Below, in pieces: positions 10,499-24,325 of a stretch of DNA of 64,000 bases (position 1 is its first letter; each line of letters begins with the position of its first letter). A model generated the notes under the pieces. The model saw only the letters and a program-made list of their open reading frames with translations, ran no database searches and was not told the origin of the DNA. This DNA is from Annona cherimola (Eukaryota; Streptophyta; Magnoliopsida; Magnoliales; Annonaceae): assembly GCA_030490835.1 (NCBI GenBank), contig CM059972.1, forward strand, positions 91,435,137-91,499,136, read 5' to 3'. Position numbers and translations under genes: made by a program.

Positions 10499-12302
10499 AT
10501 GGCATCCCAATCTACTTCTATTTTTGCTTTTGTCGAAGGCCAATCTTTTACTAGGTCACCATTGTTAGATGGGAACAATTTCGGCTATTAAAAGCTACAT
10601 ATGAAATAACTCATCATGTCTACAGATATGGACTCTTGGATTGCTATCCAAGACGGTGTGACTTTGCCAATCGATGAAAGAGCTTCCAAATGGACCGATG
10701 AAGAAGTAAAAACTGTTAAGAGAAATGCTAAAGCTATGAACTCACTGTTTTGTGCTCTTACTGCTTTTGAATATGATAGAGTATCCTCTTGTCTAACTGC
10801 AAAAGAAATATGGGATACATTAATATCTATCTATGAAGGAACTTCTTAAGTCCAAGGGACAAGGAAAAATATTTTGATTGGAGAGTTGGAAAGCTTTAGA
10901 ATGCTAGAAACAGAAAATATTTCTGAAATGTTTGCTAGATTCTCAAAAACTACTAATGCTTTGAAAGGTCTTGGAAAGGAAATTTCTGAATCTGAACAGG
11001 TCATGAAGATTCTAAAGGCGCTACCCGAATCATGGACTTCAAAAATTACTGCAATAGAAGAAGCAAAGGACTTGAACACATTGAAGCTAGAAGACCTTAT
11101 TAGCTCACTAATGTCACGTGAGCTAATCAAGAAAAGAAATGAGAATCACCACAAGGGTAAAAGAACCATTGCATTGAAAGCGGCACATAACTCGGATGAG
11201 TCTACCTCCTCATCTCACAACGATGATGAAGACATTGCTCTACTTACACGCAGATTTTGAAAGTTTGTTAGAAATGAAAAGAACTTCAAAGATTTCAAAG
11301 AAAGACTGCGAAAAGAGAAGAAGAAGGAGGCTACAAAGTGCTATAGATGCGGTGGTATGGAACATATGCAAGCTCAATATCCTACACCGGAAAAAAAAAT
11401 CAAAGGATCATCAAGAGATGAAGGAAAGATATGAAAGCAGAAAATTCCAAAGGCCGAAGGGAAGAGGAATGTACGTGAATAAAGAACCTTCATCAATACG
11501 TAGCTCCTCAACCGATGATTTTGAAGCGGCAAATTGTGCAAGAATATGCTGCATGGCGCGGATTGAGCGAGAAGAAAATTTATTGTGTTTAAACACAACG
11601 GAAGTTTTGGAAGAACAAACCACCTCAACAAAGTGCACAAGTAATGAAGAGGTAACTTTCAAATTTTTCTATTCTCAATCTATTCAGTCTTCTATTCAAG
11701 AATGTCTCAAATGTGCTGAATTAGAAAAATTACAACATGCATATGATTCATTATATGAGAAAATTAAAAAACTAGAAAACAAGTTATCTTTAAAGAGACA
11801 ACAATGCAATTCCATCATTATTGTAAATGGAAAACTAGCTGAAAGTACATCAAAACTGAAAGACGAAAATGAACTACTATTGAAGAAAGTGAAAAAATTG
11901 AAAAAGGAGAATGAATCCTTAAATGAATCATTAACACCTATTTACATACCTAAACTGAAAGAAGAAAATGAACAAATCGAATCTGTCAATACTTGAGAAA
12001 AATCAAACTAAAACTGCACCTATTTACATACCTAAAGGGAAATGAGTTGTTTGGACCAAAAGGCCAACTTTTGAACCACTACATACTTGGAGGCCTACTC
12101 TTAGATTACCAATGACTTGCAATTTTTGCAACAAGATGGGTCACAAGATTCATAGATGCAACTTTAAGAAATTATATGACCATAGTGTAAAACTAGTTTG
12201 GGTTCCAAGAAACACAAGATTTGGACTTTTAAGAATAGAACAACAAAGATTAAATCAGTTTACTAACCCAAATTGACCCATAAAATGGGTACCAAAGAGA
12301 TA
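10499..12302 (+). pseudogene. E1 gag (broken)
   Basis: The start ATG at 10499 follows the PBS and encodes MASQSTSIF. The gag core (WIAIQDGV, LPESWTSKI) is recognisable. Stops interrupt it near 10588, 10607, 10849 and 11257. A frameshift lies in the A9 tract at 11391-11399. The first zinc knuckle (CYRCGGMEHMQAQY) keeps its His but has lost its last Cys. A coiled-coil region follows (about 11730-11960, rich in KLKKENESL). A second, intact knuckle CNFCNKMGHKIHRC lies at about 12119-12160, and the frame ends KWVPKR-stop at about 12302. Gag would form the particle core; here it cannot be made whole. Confidence 0.88.
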
Positions 12303-12349
12303 AGATTTATTTGTTCATTTTTCAGATATGTTTCAAGGCAAAGGCAAGC

Positions 12350-13222
12350 AATGTTTGGTTCATGGATAGTGGTTGCTCAAGGCATATGACTGGAGAAAGA
12401 AGTTTATTTCATAAACTCAAGCCTTGCAACGATTGAACTGTTACTTTTGGAAACAATGAGAAAGGTAAAATTAAAGGTAAAAGAAATTTTATTAGTATTT
12501 CAAATGCATGTATGGAAGATGTATTATTTGTTGAAGGACTCAAGCACTATTTAATAAGTATTAGCCAATTATGTGACAAAGGATACAAGGTTGGGTTTGA
12601 ATCATCTATATGTAATGTATTTAATGGAGAACATATCATGTTTAGTGAAAAAAGACATGGAAATGTATATTTGGTTTCACTTGATGAACTAGATGGTCAA
12701 TGTCTAATGGTCATTGACAATGATCCATGGGTTTGGCATAAGAGGCTTGAGCATATAAACATGACAAATATAAAGATCCTATGGAAGAAGAGTTTGATAG
12801 AAGGATTTCCTAAATTGAAATATAACAAAGATAAAATTTGCAAAGCATGTCAATTGTCAAAACAACCTAAAATGCCTTTCTCTACCAAAAAGAAAATTTT
12901 CACCACTAGGCCACTTGAATTGTTACACATAGATCTATATGGGTCATCCGACATTTTAACTATTAGTGGAAAGAAATATGTGTTTGTAATAGTTGATGAT
13001 TTTTCAAGATTCACATGGGTAATTCTCTTAGCTAGCAAAGATGAAGCCTTCTCTATGTTTGCAACTTTTGTAAATTTGGTGCAAAATGAAAAACGAAGTA
13101 CTATTATGACCATTAGAAGTGATCATGGTGGTGAGTTTGAAAATAAACGATTCATAGAATTATGCAATGAAAAATGAATTCACCACACATTTTCTGCACC
13201 AAGAACTCCACAACAAAATGGA
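12350..13222 (+). pseudogene. E1 protease and N-terminal integrase (broken)
   Basis: The aspartic protease signature MDSGCSRHMTG is near 12363, followed by a stop near 12433. The open segment 12512-13177 contains the pre-integrase zinc motif (WHKRLEH with a damaged last His context, ICKACQ), the first catalytic Asp (LLHIDLYG) and DDFSRFTW. It ends at a stop after LCNEK, where the family has Gly. PR would cut the polyprotein and INT would insert cDNA. Confidence 0.85.
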
Positions 13223-15016
13223 GTGGTAGAAAGGAAAAATAGAACCATACAAGAGATGAGTAGAACAATGCTAAATGAAAGTAAATTATCCAAGAAATTT
13301 TGGGGTGAAGCTGTAAGTACAGCTTGTCATGTGTTGAACCGGGTTACCATTAGAGCTATCTTGAAAAAGACCCCATATGAGTTATGGAAAGGAAGAAAAT
13401 CAAATATTTCTTATTTTCATGCTTTTGGATGCACATGCTATGTTTTAAACAATGGTAAAACCAACTTGGAAAAACTGGATGCTAAGAGTGAAGAGGCAAT
13501 ATTCCTTGGTTACTCATCAAATAGCAAAACATATAGAGTCTTGAATAAAAGGAACCAAGTTGTAGAAGAGTCAATACATGTTGTTTTTGATGAATTTAAC
13601 CCATGCTCCAAAAGAAAAGATGATTTAAGTGATGCAAATGATATCACAAGTAACCTTGAAAAATTGCATGTGGAGAAGCAAGAAAAATCCATGGAGGAAA
13701 GGGTAAGTGAAGGTAATAATTTCTATAAACCTCCAACTGATTTAAAGTTCAAAAATGACCATCCAATTGAGCAAGTTATAGGGAATATTTATGAAGGTGT
13801 AAAAGCTAGAAGGTCAAAACAAAATATTTGTGGACAATACGCCTTTGTATCCAAAATTGAACCATCCACTATTAACCAAGCTCTTAATGATGAAAACTGG
13901 ATCATAGTAATGCAAGAAGAGCTAAATCAATTTGAAAGAAACCAAGTTTGGCATCTTGTTCCAAGACCAAAGGACTGCACTGTCATTGGCACAAAATGGG
14001 TCTTTAGAAACAAGTTAGATGAAAGTAGACTTGTGGTGCGAAACAAAGCTAGACTTGTGGCAAAAGGATATTCACAAGAAGAAGAAATAGACTTTGAAGA
14101 ATCCTATGCCCCGGTTGCTAGATTAGAGGTCATTCGGATTTTACTAGCTTTTGGATCTCACATGAACTTTATGTTGTTTCAAATGGATGTTAAAAGTGCA
14201 TTTTTGAATGGGTATATAAATAAAGAAGTGTATGTTGAACAATCACCTGGATTTGAGGAGAAAGATCAATCTAAATTTGTATACAAATTAACCAAAACAT
14301 TATATGGATTAAAACAAGCTCCAATGGCTTGGTATGAAAGATTAAGCAAATTTTTGATTGATCATGACTTTCAAAAGGGAAAGGTAGACACCACTTTGTT
14401 TATCAAGTATAAAGAAAGAGACATTTTGATTATTCAAATTTATGTTGATGATATTATTTTTGGTGCTACTAATGAGATTCTTTGTCAAGAATTTTCTGAG
14501 CTTATGCAGAAAGAATTTGAAATGAGTATGATGGGGGAGCTAAACTTCTTCCTTGGACTCCAAATTAAGCAACTAAGTGAAGGGATCTTCATAAACCAGT
14601 CCAAGTATATTAGAGAAATGTTAAAGAAGTTTGGCATGAAAAATAGCAAATGGGCAAACACGCCTATGAGCTCAACAATTAAAATTGACAAAGATGAGAA
14701 AGGCAAATCAGTTGATTTAAAATTATACAGAAGCATGATAAGTTCTTTATTATATTTAACTACTTCTAGACCCGATATACTGTTTAGTGTTTGTATGTGC
14801 TCTAGATTTCAATCATGCCCAAAAGAATCACACTTGGTAGTTGTAAAAAGAATTTTCAGATATTTAGTAGATACTACCAACATAGGACTTTGGTATCCAA
14901 AGGGCTCTAATTTTGATCTAATCGGCTACTCGGATGTGGACTTTGCCGGTTACAAGGTAGATAGAAAAAGCACTAGTGGAACATGTCAGTTTCTTGGGAA
15001 CATGTTGGTTTCATAG
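13223..15016 (+). pseudogene. E1 integrase C-terminus, reverse transcriptase and RNase H N-part
   Basis: This is the longest open segment of E1, 597 codons. Domain order is [11 protein letters not shown] (integrase catalytic Glu region), [55 protein letters not shown], the RT catalytic YVDDIIFGA, and the RNase H start [11 protein letters not shown]. The ORF stops at a TAG replacing the Trp codon of LVSWFSRK. The start given is only the first Met after the upstream stop. The RT core looks intact, but it would need the broken upstream frame to be expressed. Confidence 0.9.
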
Positions 15017-15384
15017 TTTTCAAGAAAACAAACTAGTGTTGCTCTATCCACCGCGGAAGCCGAATATATTGCCATTGGGAGCTTTGTGTCCAATTGCTTT
15101 TGATGAAACAACAACTTAGGGATTATGGTATGAATTTTAGAGATATACCTATTAAATGTGATAATACTAGTGCAATATGTTTAACTAAAAATCCAATATT
15201 GCATTTTAGGACCAAGCACATAGACTTTAGACATCATTTTATCAGAGAATATGTAGAAAATCATGACATATGCTTGGAATATGTAAGAACAGAAGATCAA
15301 ATTACAGATATATTCACCAAACCTCTAGCAAAAGAACTATTTTATAAAATTAGAAATGATATGGGAATGCTTGAATTAACTTAG
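15017..15384 (+). pseudogene. E1 RNase H C-terminal part
   Basis: After the stop, the AEAEYIA block (about 15055-15075) is followed by a small indel. An open segment at 15094-15384 then contains LTKNPILHFRTKHIDFRHHF and IFTKPLAKELF, the usual copia RNase H end. Unlike E2, the RTKHID motif is kept here. Confidence 0.85.
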
Positions 15385-15701
15385 AAAAGCACAAGCTAAA
15401 GGGAAGCACAGGTTCAGGGGGAGCTGCCCCGCCATTCTCAAAGGATTAACCTGCTCCATCTCTATTTTTTGATCAATTGACAAAAAAGGAGAGAAGAGAT
15501 CAAGATTTAAGTCTCAGTCTTAAATGCTTGTATGAATGATTTTAACTTGTGATGTATTGGAAATGAAATATGTATGCTAAACTCATATTTTTAATTTGTG
15601 ATGAAAATGTTAAATTTCAAAATACACAAATAGTATGCTTTAAAGACATTGAAAAGGTATACACTCAAATCGGTTTTGTCAATCATCAAAAAGGGGAAGA
15701 T
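15385..15701 (+). promoter_or_regulatory. E1 3' non-coding region with repeated purine tracts
   Basis: There is no env-like ORF. Purine-rich PPT-like tracts occur at about 15413-15423 (CAGGGGGAGC), 15482-15500 (AAAAAAGGAGAGAAGAG) and 15687-15700 (CAAAAAGGGGAAGA). The last lies directly against the 3' LTR and is the functional-position PPT. Repeated PPT-like motifs are a reported Sirevirus trait. Confidence 0.7.
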
Positions 15702-17372
15702 TGTTGAAAACATGTGGAAAATAAGCTACGTGTATGTTTTGATGATTAACAAATCAATTTGAGTAAGTTTTGGTTACTAACATGTTTGTGAAAATAATTA
15801 AAGGATATAGAAATGAAGAAAATGAAGCATGACAAGTCAAGTCGATTTCCAAGTCGACTCAGGCTTCGACTTAGACCAAGTCGATCATTAAGTCGACTCC
15901 AGTAGCGACTTCGAGGCGTCATTTCCTTCCAGAGTTGAAATTGAGAACGAGAGCTGCAGAAGTCGCATCCCAAGTCGACTCCGCATGCGACTTGGGTGAA
16001 GTCGCAGACCAAGTCGACTCCAGCATCGACTTCGAAACGTCATTTCCTTCCAGATTTGAAATCGAGAACGAGAGCTGCCGAAGTCGCATCCCAAGTCGAC
16101 TCCGCATGCGACGTAGGTGAAGTAGCAGACCAAGTCGACTCCAGCTTCGACTTCAGTGCAGAACTTGCAGATCAAGACGGCTCAATGCTAGATTCAAGTG
16201 GAAATGAAGATCAATTCGACTCAGACACTCAACATGGACCAAATAAGGATCAAATGAAGATCAAATGAAGATCAAAGCAAGTAGGGCTGCATGAATCCAT
16301 CATGTTGGATCATGAACACTTACTTGGACATCTTTCATGCATTCCAAGAATCAAGTACTCAAGAACTCAAGAAAAGGAATCCAAGATTTTCAAAGTAAAT
16401 AATCTTACAGTGTTCCAAAGAGGTATAAATCAAGAGAATAACATCAATATGAAGAAAATCAAGTGATTAAAGTCATCTCCGAAGTTTTCAAGTTCAACTA
16501 GCAAGCTGAAGAAGTGAAGTCGCATCCGAAGTCGACTTCACCTGCGACTTGGGTCAAGTTGAGGACCAAGTCAACCCAGACTAGAACTTGAAGAAGTTGC
16601 GGAGAGCCGAAGTCACACCCAAAGTCGACTCCACTTGCGACTTGGGTCGCAACGGTCGGAAATTTTTTGAACGTTGGCGCATTAAATGCGCACCCCACCT
16701 ACTTCCAAACGTCCGGATTCCCTCGCAAATTATATAAGGCATTCAAAATGAACGAGGAGGGTAGCTGAGAATTCATTGAATGAGCATATCTCCCATCTCT
16801 AAGAGCATTAAGTGATCAAGCCAACATCTAGAAGAAGAACCTTGCTTCCAAACTGCCAAGAGCTGCTTACTGAATCATTAAGCCTACATTATAAGTTCTT
16901 TTCTGCGCCAAATCTGCCTCTACACAACAGTAACGTATAAAAACTTTCTTTTGTTATTTCTTGTTGTATTGAACTTGATTTAGTTTAGGTAATTAAGATC
17001 AAGTGTAAGCAAAATAGTGTGTGATTGGAGTGGAACTCGTCACCTACTTGTGCTGTGAATTGTTGATGCCCCCTAGAGCTGGAATCTAGAAGAGAGCAGT
17101 GGCTCTAGTTGTATTTGTGAAGTACATAGTGGAACTCAAGTCACAAGAGGTGTGAGCTTGGAAGAGTGGAGTAGGGAAGGTTGCCCGAACCACTATAAAA
17201 TCTTATTTGTTGATATTTATTTCTGTTCTCTGCTCTATATTGCTTTCCATTTGCTTCTTCATAAAAGGGGACTAGATTAATCCGGGATAAAGTTTCTGTT
17301 TAAGTTGAAATATTTTAAATACCCAATTTACCCCTCCCCTCTTGGGTAATTGCCATTAACTCGGGACCAACA
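15702..17372 (+). repeat. E1 3' LTR
   Basis: It runs from TGTTGAAAACATG to GGGACCAACA over 1671 bp and is followed by TSD CTAAT. It is nearly identical to the 5' LTR apart from point changes, a missing 39-bp GTCGAC unit near 16610-16640 and a 2-bp insertion near 16690. TATA is at 16731-16737. Confidence 0.92.
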
Positions 17373-17377
17373 CTAAT

Positions 17378-20100
17378 GCCCAAACATACATTAATGCATC
17401 ACATACATGTCATTTCTCTAATCCATCCAACAAGGTCTCAAATCCAATGGGGTGGTTCGGTATCTCGCCCCATAATCCAACCTAGGTTGTCATCACTGCA
17501 TATCAGCACGAGTGACCAACATTGCACAATATAGATAGATTGGGAAACACTTTTAACTAAAACAAAGGTGTAACTGATACCCATGTCACACCACATTATA
17601 TGAACAACTCCGACCTCAACCGTTGCATTAAGGACCACTAGTCTTATAGAATGCGTCACCAGAAGCATTAAACAAATTATAATGGCCAGACAAATTAGGT
17701 CCACAGCCCACTAATCAAATAGGTAAGTCTGAATGAATGCCACATAGGCTATCACATTTCGATTCCCAGTCAGGATGTGCAACAGTCGTCACTGATAGTC
17801 CAACAACAACACCTTATAAATCTACAACTACAGTCATGGCTCATGAATATGCCAGCATACCAAGCAACATATGTCAATGTCATAATGTATAATACTAGCA
17901 TGAATAAAAAGCCAAACTTGGCATCACAATAAATCATCATATCGGATAAAATTTATTCACTCAAAATTAGAAAACAACGACATCGAAAACATCCATGCAC
18001 GTGACCATACATTAGAATACAAAATTAAAAAGAGAAGAAAAGAGCTCTACTTACCTTGTATGGAACTCGGATCCATCCTTGTATCGTATATCGCTATAAT
18101 GTTCAAATCATCACACTGGAAAATAATATTTTTCTTTAATCAATATTTTAACTCAAATTATCTCTTTTGAGAAATGATCTAACATGATATCTCATCCTAA
18201 GATATACATATATCTCTATGTATCCTAACTTTTACACTTTAATCAACATGCGATTCCTTATATAAATTAAATTATTCTAAAATTATCATTTATAATAAAT
18301 TTTATTAATTCTCGAATATTACTTGCTCCAAGTTAATAAAATAATTAATTGAGTCGGAACTCATTTCATAGAATTGTCGAATTAATATTCTACATTGTAT
18401 TTTTTGCATCATATTCAACCGTATCTTATAAACATTCAATTTTATCTAGTAAACAACATTCTTATACTATTAATTACTAACTAGTAATCATTTGAGCTTC
18501 GAAACTTAATATGATCACAGGGACCCCTTCCTTGATCACATTAACTTTTTGCAGTCTACTTGTATCTAATTTAATTTCTAATATTCTTCAAATATTTTAT
18601 GAAAAATTTTCCACATTAATCAACTCAATAATCATTTATTTAAACTATTCATATCAATTTAGATTATTATTATTATTTAAGTTTCAAATCTCATTTTGAT
18701 TATTCCCCAATCTATCCATATTTTCTAAAATCAAATATACTGAAGTCTCTTAATTTTTGTGTATAATCAACTCAAGGTGTTTAAGTCTAAAATTTCTATC
18801 ATATATTAATAACTACATAAATTAATCAAAATAAATATTTTTAGTACAAAATATTAATTTTTTATATTTATTTATGTATTTTTATTCTGCCGGACAAAAG
18901 CAGAAGTTTCGGGATTGTTCAAATCAAGTTAATTATTACCCATATTTATATCATCCAAATATTTAATTTTATTTTTGATAAGTGATATTTAGGATGTATT
19001 TTATATTGTATAAAATTTTTAGATCAAGTTTTCTTATATAAAATAACAACATTTAATACAACTAGTTTTGACAGTCGTTCTACCCTACTTAGGCTGATTT
19101 TCCAGATTTTTAATTTACAAATTACAAAACGTTTTATTCTAAAATTTTGATCATTCATTAATGATTACAAAAACTCTCAAAAAAAATTTCATACTAAAAA
19201 TAGTTTTTTTATTATTTATTTTATATTTTTTATTTTGGTTCTTAATTTACAACATGGGTGGCTAAAATTAATTTATAAACAGTTATAATTGTTAGTCTAA
19301 ACCACTATCTCAGCTCTAATCATAGCTTCAACACATATATCATAGGAAATGACTTATTTATCCTTAATCCAATGATTTTGATCACGAAAATACAGTTTTA
19401 GTTAAATCTTTAACGGTCTAGATCAACTTATCATCATTTCCGCTAACATAGATATTATTGAGACAGAATTGCAAATGATCAAATCTAATCATCTATTGAG
19501 GTGTTCGCACATGATATAACATTATTTATTTATGTAAAACTATATTCTACACACATCTAACGGTTTGATTATCCAGATTCTATATAGAATCATAGATTCA
19601 ATGGTTGAGATCATTTCCTTGTTGTCTAATGATATATAATCTATTTGGGCCCACTTTGATCACAATTTTAGGCAAAAATTTTCCGAAATAACGATCTTTG
19701 GTCATGTCCATTTCCAAATAATAAAAATTTCCAATTCATAGATTCAATTTGATCTCCATCAGATTTAATAAATCTGATTTCTATGGACATCAACTTTCTT
19801 CAAATTCGAAATTCTTCTCCTAAATTCAATGGTCCAGATTGATCTCTACTTTTGATCTTTTCTTAATTTAGAAAGTAAGACATGAAATAAATAGCAACCT
19901 GGATGATGCTGATTGATGGCTAGATCACTTGATCAAGGCTTTCCTTTCTCTATCTCTTTCTCTACACTAATCTAAGATGGTTCATCTGATTTATAAGTTC
20001 CAAAAATTCCAGCAAAGGGGGTAGATAACTAGCCACCTCATTTTATACAATTTTCACATTTATTTATTGTAATTATTTATTTTGGTTAATAAGATGCCAT
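17378..20100 (-). repeat. Gypsy-like LTR relic, part right of E1
   Basis: A long AT-rich sequence without ORFs. On the minus strand it has a GT-rich splice-donor-like ACAAGGTAAGTAG (about 18048-18060) after a GGATCCGAGTTCC leader. The same arrangement occurs at 22286-23848. A roughly 45-bp stretch near 18690-18733 resembles 30505-30551. These look like decayed Ty3/gypsy LTRs inserted in C1. Family and limits are uncertain. Confidence 0.35.
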
Positions 20101-20589
20101 TCGCATCCTTTTAGAAGTTTAAATTTGACTTCCAACCTATATGGCAGGTGCATTGATGCAATTGTTTTTATTTTATAGTTTAGACCAATTTCTTGTTATT
20201 TATTAAGTACTCCCAAGTTGCTAAAATTTGTAATTTCACACCCAATTTGTTGTAATATATCAAATACCCTTTTTTGTTTCAAAACCTTCCCAAATTGATA
20301 ATAATGACATACTTGAATATATTGTACATATTAATAAAAAAATTTAAATATTTAAAATATGTATTATCATACAAAAAATTTTAAAAATGTTTATTATGTA
20401 CATATATTTTCAAAAATATAAATCTTTTTCCAAATTTAAAATAGGGGGTTTTATAACTTATAAAGAGTGGAAGTAAGAAGAGCCATGCTAGATAAGGAGT
20501 GAGCCAAAGGAGTGGAGGCATCTTGATTTTGCGAAATGGATGCATCTTCTCTTTGTTTAGCTACATGAGTTATTAAAGTTGTTTCGAGA

Positions 20590-21490
20590 TACTCTACGGA
20601 AATACTTAAGATTCAAGGAATTGGCTTGTGCAGCCATTTTGTTGTTTGCATTCTTATTCAAATTCCATGAAGATGAGGATGAAGAATCCAACACTAGTGG
20701 TTGGTATGACCTATCTTGTTAAAGTGATCATTGTGAAGAGTAGGACGAGTACCTCTTCTCTATCCTCTACCTTCCATATTTATACATTTACTACCAATGA
20801 CGTTATCTATTTTTTTTAAAAGTGCATGGTTTTCATTAAAATCTCCCCAGGCTTCTTTTTTACGTTCACGACTCTTTTCTTAGTTTCTTTACGTTGTATG
20901 ATTACACAAATAATGGAAAAGGAAGGTAAGGTGGCACTCATTAGAATGTCTTCTCAATCCTCACATTCTAGTTTGAGACTAATTAGTAACTAAAATATTC
21001 AATCTTGTTCTTTATAGTTAAGATAATTAGTAACTTTTTCTGCTAGAGGCTGATATTACCTTAATTCATCCCAATTTTTTTCAAATATCCTAAGCGCTCA
21101 ATAAATGATTAGTTTGAGTTTTTCTTTGCATGAGAAAAATTCTTATTGAATTTCGAAAACTCGTGAAACATTATTTTTCTGCACATACTTGTCTTTAAAT
21201 AGAATCCCACAATGATTTAGCATTTTCAGCAAATGCAATAATTTTGCATATATGAGGTTCCAAAGAATTAAATAGCCAAGACATAACCAAGGTGTCGTTG
21301 CTTGCTGTTCATTGAATTTTGAGTCATCTAATGATGGAGCTATTATTTTACCATTTATGTAACTCAATTTCAATCTTCCTACTAGAGAGATAGTAATATT
21401 TCTTAACCAAGGAAGGTAATTTTTTTCATTTAGTATTATTGTAGTTAAATTGATATGAACATCATGATCACTTTTGTTTAAAGATGATTT
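20590..21490 (-). pseudogene. C1 copia gag remnant
   Basis: Minus-strand translation gives a typical copia gag order. NYLPWLRNITISL comes near 21400-21440, then KLSYINGKI and LDDSKFNEQQATTPW (21143-21373 is open). Then NWDELR, YKEQD, and finally a damaged zinc knuckle (NKIGHTNH, last-but-first Cys changed) near 20690-20740. Several stops interrupt it. It continues logically into the protease remnant at 8310 once the gypsy-like relic and E1 are removed. Confidence 0.6.
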
Positions 21491-21629
21491 TTGTGAACTG
21501 TTACCTTAAGAATTCACAATTCAAGTGATCAAGATTAAATTATCAATTTAAGAAAGGCAGAGATGTTTGTATAGAAGAACTTACAATCTGTAGAGAATGA
21601 TAATTTTAACAAAAATGTTTCTAGACTAA

Positions 21630-21885
21630 GGGTGTATTTGGTTGGGTTAAAAAAATGTCAACCAAAATTTTTTAATCAAAAACTTTTCACTCTCCATAAC
21701 TACCTTATCTACCTACTTTTCAATCATTTCCACACAACTACTCATATAATTAACTTATCTATTTTAACTTTATTCTCTTTATACCTTATTATTGCTCATA
21801 TCATATCATATCATTTTCTATCAATTTGATAACTTTAACCTCAAAAACTTTTCATCAAAAAATTTTATTCCAACCAAACACGCCC
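21630..21885 (-). mobile_element. Tourist/PIF-Harbinger-type MITE
   Basis: GGGTGTATTTGG ... CCAAACACGCCC with perfect TAA duplications at 21627-21629 and 21886-21888. It is 256 bp, with the same family body as the other copies. It lies in the 5' leader of C1. Confidence 0.85.
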
Positions 21886-21921
21886 TAAGATAGTTCTGGT
21901 AACTAACAAATATGAGTACTA

Positions 21922-22280
21922 ATGAGAATCACCCATGTTACAAGATCTTATAAAAAGAATAGGTCAAAAAAAGAAATAATCTGCCTTAAAAAGATAACCT
22001 GGACAATGTTTCACGAAGTTGTCTTGAGAAGACAAGATAGCCTTAGAAGACAATTTGAAAAATATTTGTTAGATCGTCACTCTAAGTGTTTTAACATAAT
22101 TCATAGGTTGCAGTAGCTACTAAAATGGTAGACATTCTAGGCAACATATGCTAAATTTGTGGACATCTTGGTAAAACATGACATTGTTGAGTTGGTGGAA
22201 AACATGCCACTATAGATGAGATCTTATGATCAGGCACACTATAAACCCAAATGGAAGAAGAGACCAGCATCTAGCACTAA
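21922..22280 (+). pseudogene. Plus-strand copia gag fragment with zinc knuckle
   Basis: A short open segment (21922-22116) is followed by a broken zinc knuckle near 22148-22195 (C, stop, ICGHLGKT, stop, HC). The orientation is opposite to C1, so this is a separate fragment. Its ends and its parent element are not clear. Confidence 0.4.
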
Positions 22281-22285
22281 GTAAG

Positions 22286-23848
22286 TGTAACACCCCATTC
22301 CAAGAATTACTCAAGAACTAGTCAATGAGTACTACACAATCTAAGAAAAATTCGGCAGCATCTCCCCATAATATACAAGGGGTAATATGGAATACATGAC
22401 CTGATATTCATAACATTTCAATCTGTAACATTCAATCCTATTTATATACTTGCATCTTCATATAATAAGAACATTCATATAGAAGGAAATCATTAAATAT
22501 TTTCCTTACACATCAAACAGATATAATAGTCATGCATATGTGCATCAACAAGGATTATAATCCAATCTGAAATACCAAATACATTATAGTTGTCAAAGTG
22601 AATCCGCCTAAATAATTGTCTACATATATGATTATCAAAAAAAGCACAAATCTAAACGAACTGAAATTAACATATTGTGCTATGGTCTCTCATGTTTGAT
22701 CTTCAACTTGTCCCATCCTTAAGTTTCCCTTCTGACCTGCGATCTAAAAGCACAATAACAAACGATATGAGTCTAAATAGACCCAGTAAGTAGATAGTGG
22801 TTAGCACAAAGTAGAAATAAGTATAATGATGGATACTCATATAGTGATGAAGCTAATATATATGAGTCTAATACCCACTCCCAAGATCGTATGCATATAA
22901 CCATACACACAAATTGAACAACACAACCAATCATCTACTCATGTCCATCAAGGGCCATGAACAACCCTCTCCTCATGTCAATCAGGGGTCATGAACAACC
23001 CTTACAACCAACTATTTGAGATAACACATCATACTTAACAGACAATGAAACACGTCGCAAACCACACATACAACATCAACACAATTCAGATTCAACACAT
23101 AGATCTGTCACACAAGCATTTTATCAAACACATGATAGGTGCGAAATGAAAGAACCTTCAATTCATACTCTCGATTGGGGCAAATCAATTCACGTCACAT
23201 TCCAACAATATAAAAACTGCTAAGAAGTCTTTTACATCATAGAAATCGCACATTCAAAGTAAATTCCCCATGAACCCTGACTGTTACGAACCCTACGCCT
23301 AATACCATGGAGTCGTCAGGAGCTATACATTCCCTCTAGCCTCACATCGCGTTTAACATAAAATTTTATCACTAAATCGAGAAGGGACGACATCTACTTA
23401 CCTTGACCGTGATTCCTCCGAAGACAGCGACCCTAGATGTGGACTGCAGAAATTCGGAGCCTTGGAGCTTCCTGGACTCGGATCTATGACCTTCAAGGTA
23501 GTTAGTATAGTTTCCCTCAAGAGATCATGGGTGGTTCGAACTGAGTGGAAGAGAAAGTAGAAGAGGAGCGAAGAACCAGAAGAGGAGAAGAAGAAAATGC
23601 GGTCAGGCGCGAAATGGGAAATGAAGCCCTAGAGCGCGGGCCGCTTATGTTAATAGAATCCATTGAGTCGGGTCGGGGCATGGGTCGGGTCCAGTCGCAA
23701 TTAGTAATTTAATTTTCGGCTCCTACAACTTAATAATTAAAAATTTCTCCGGGGCGCTGCCCCCATGACCCCCGCGACCTGACCGATCAGGTCGAACCCC
23801 ATACCTACTCTGCAAAGGGGGAAAATAGTTATAGTGCTTAACTATGAC
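22286..23848 (-). repeat. Solo LTR-like sequence, Ty3/gypsy (chromovirus-like) candidate
   Basis: It begins TGTAACACCCC and ends CTATGACACA, so either strand reads TG...CA. On the minus strand there is a CAAGGTAAGTAG splice-donor-like site (23394-23406) after a leader. A GC-rich region at 23620-23800 includes repeated GGGTCGGG. This layout is usual in plant Tekay-type LTRs. No TSD was found, so boundaries are provisional. Confidence 0.4.
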
Positions 23849-24325
23849 ACACTAATCATACACATTTAAATTTATACTCAGTGTGCTAAGATCATAATAC
23901 ATGCATATATGCACTATATGTTCCCTAGATACTATATTCATATATGTTATGTATCCATTAACATTATAAACTCCTAGTGGCATGTTCATAAGTTATCTCA
24001 TAAATAGAGAAGGGTTATAATGAAATTAAAATAAAATAAAATACCTGGTCCTTACGGTAAGATGGAAGACGCTATAACAAACTAATTTTATGGTGAAGAC
24101 GAACATGGAAGATTCAGGGAAGCAACACTGCAACAGATATTATGATTACAGCAGCTAACATGGGCAAAAAGGAAAAACTTACAGCAACCAATGATGCTTG
24201 TGCTTGTGCTTTAAGATCAACAGTTAAATAACATCTTTCAAAAAAAAGCTGAAAAATAGTTCTATAGGGTACAAGAAGGTTGCTCATTGATGGATATTAC
24301 TAGAGCCTGCAAGAGACAGGGTAAA

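Larger units (their letters stand above)
8743..17372 (+). mobile_element. E1: full-length, decayed Sirevirus-type Ty1-copia retrotransposon
   Basis: Two LTRs (8743-10450, 15702-17372) enclose a 5251-bp internal region with a tRNA-Met-type PBS, gag with two zinc knuckles and a coiled coil, then PR-INT-RT-RH. Perfect 5-bp duplications CTAAT lie at 8738-8742 and 17373-17377. Integrase and RT sequences, long LTRs, a gag coiled coil and repeated purine tracts place it in the Sirevirus (Maximus/SIRE) lineage. No env-like ORF follows RH. Many stops and one frameshift show that it is dead. Confidence 0.92.

Noticed and set aside
23600..23820. GC-rich island as a host gene exon
   Set aside because: There is no open frame with a known domain. 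It lies inside an LTR-like sequence beginning TGTAACACCCC.
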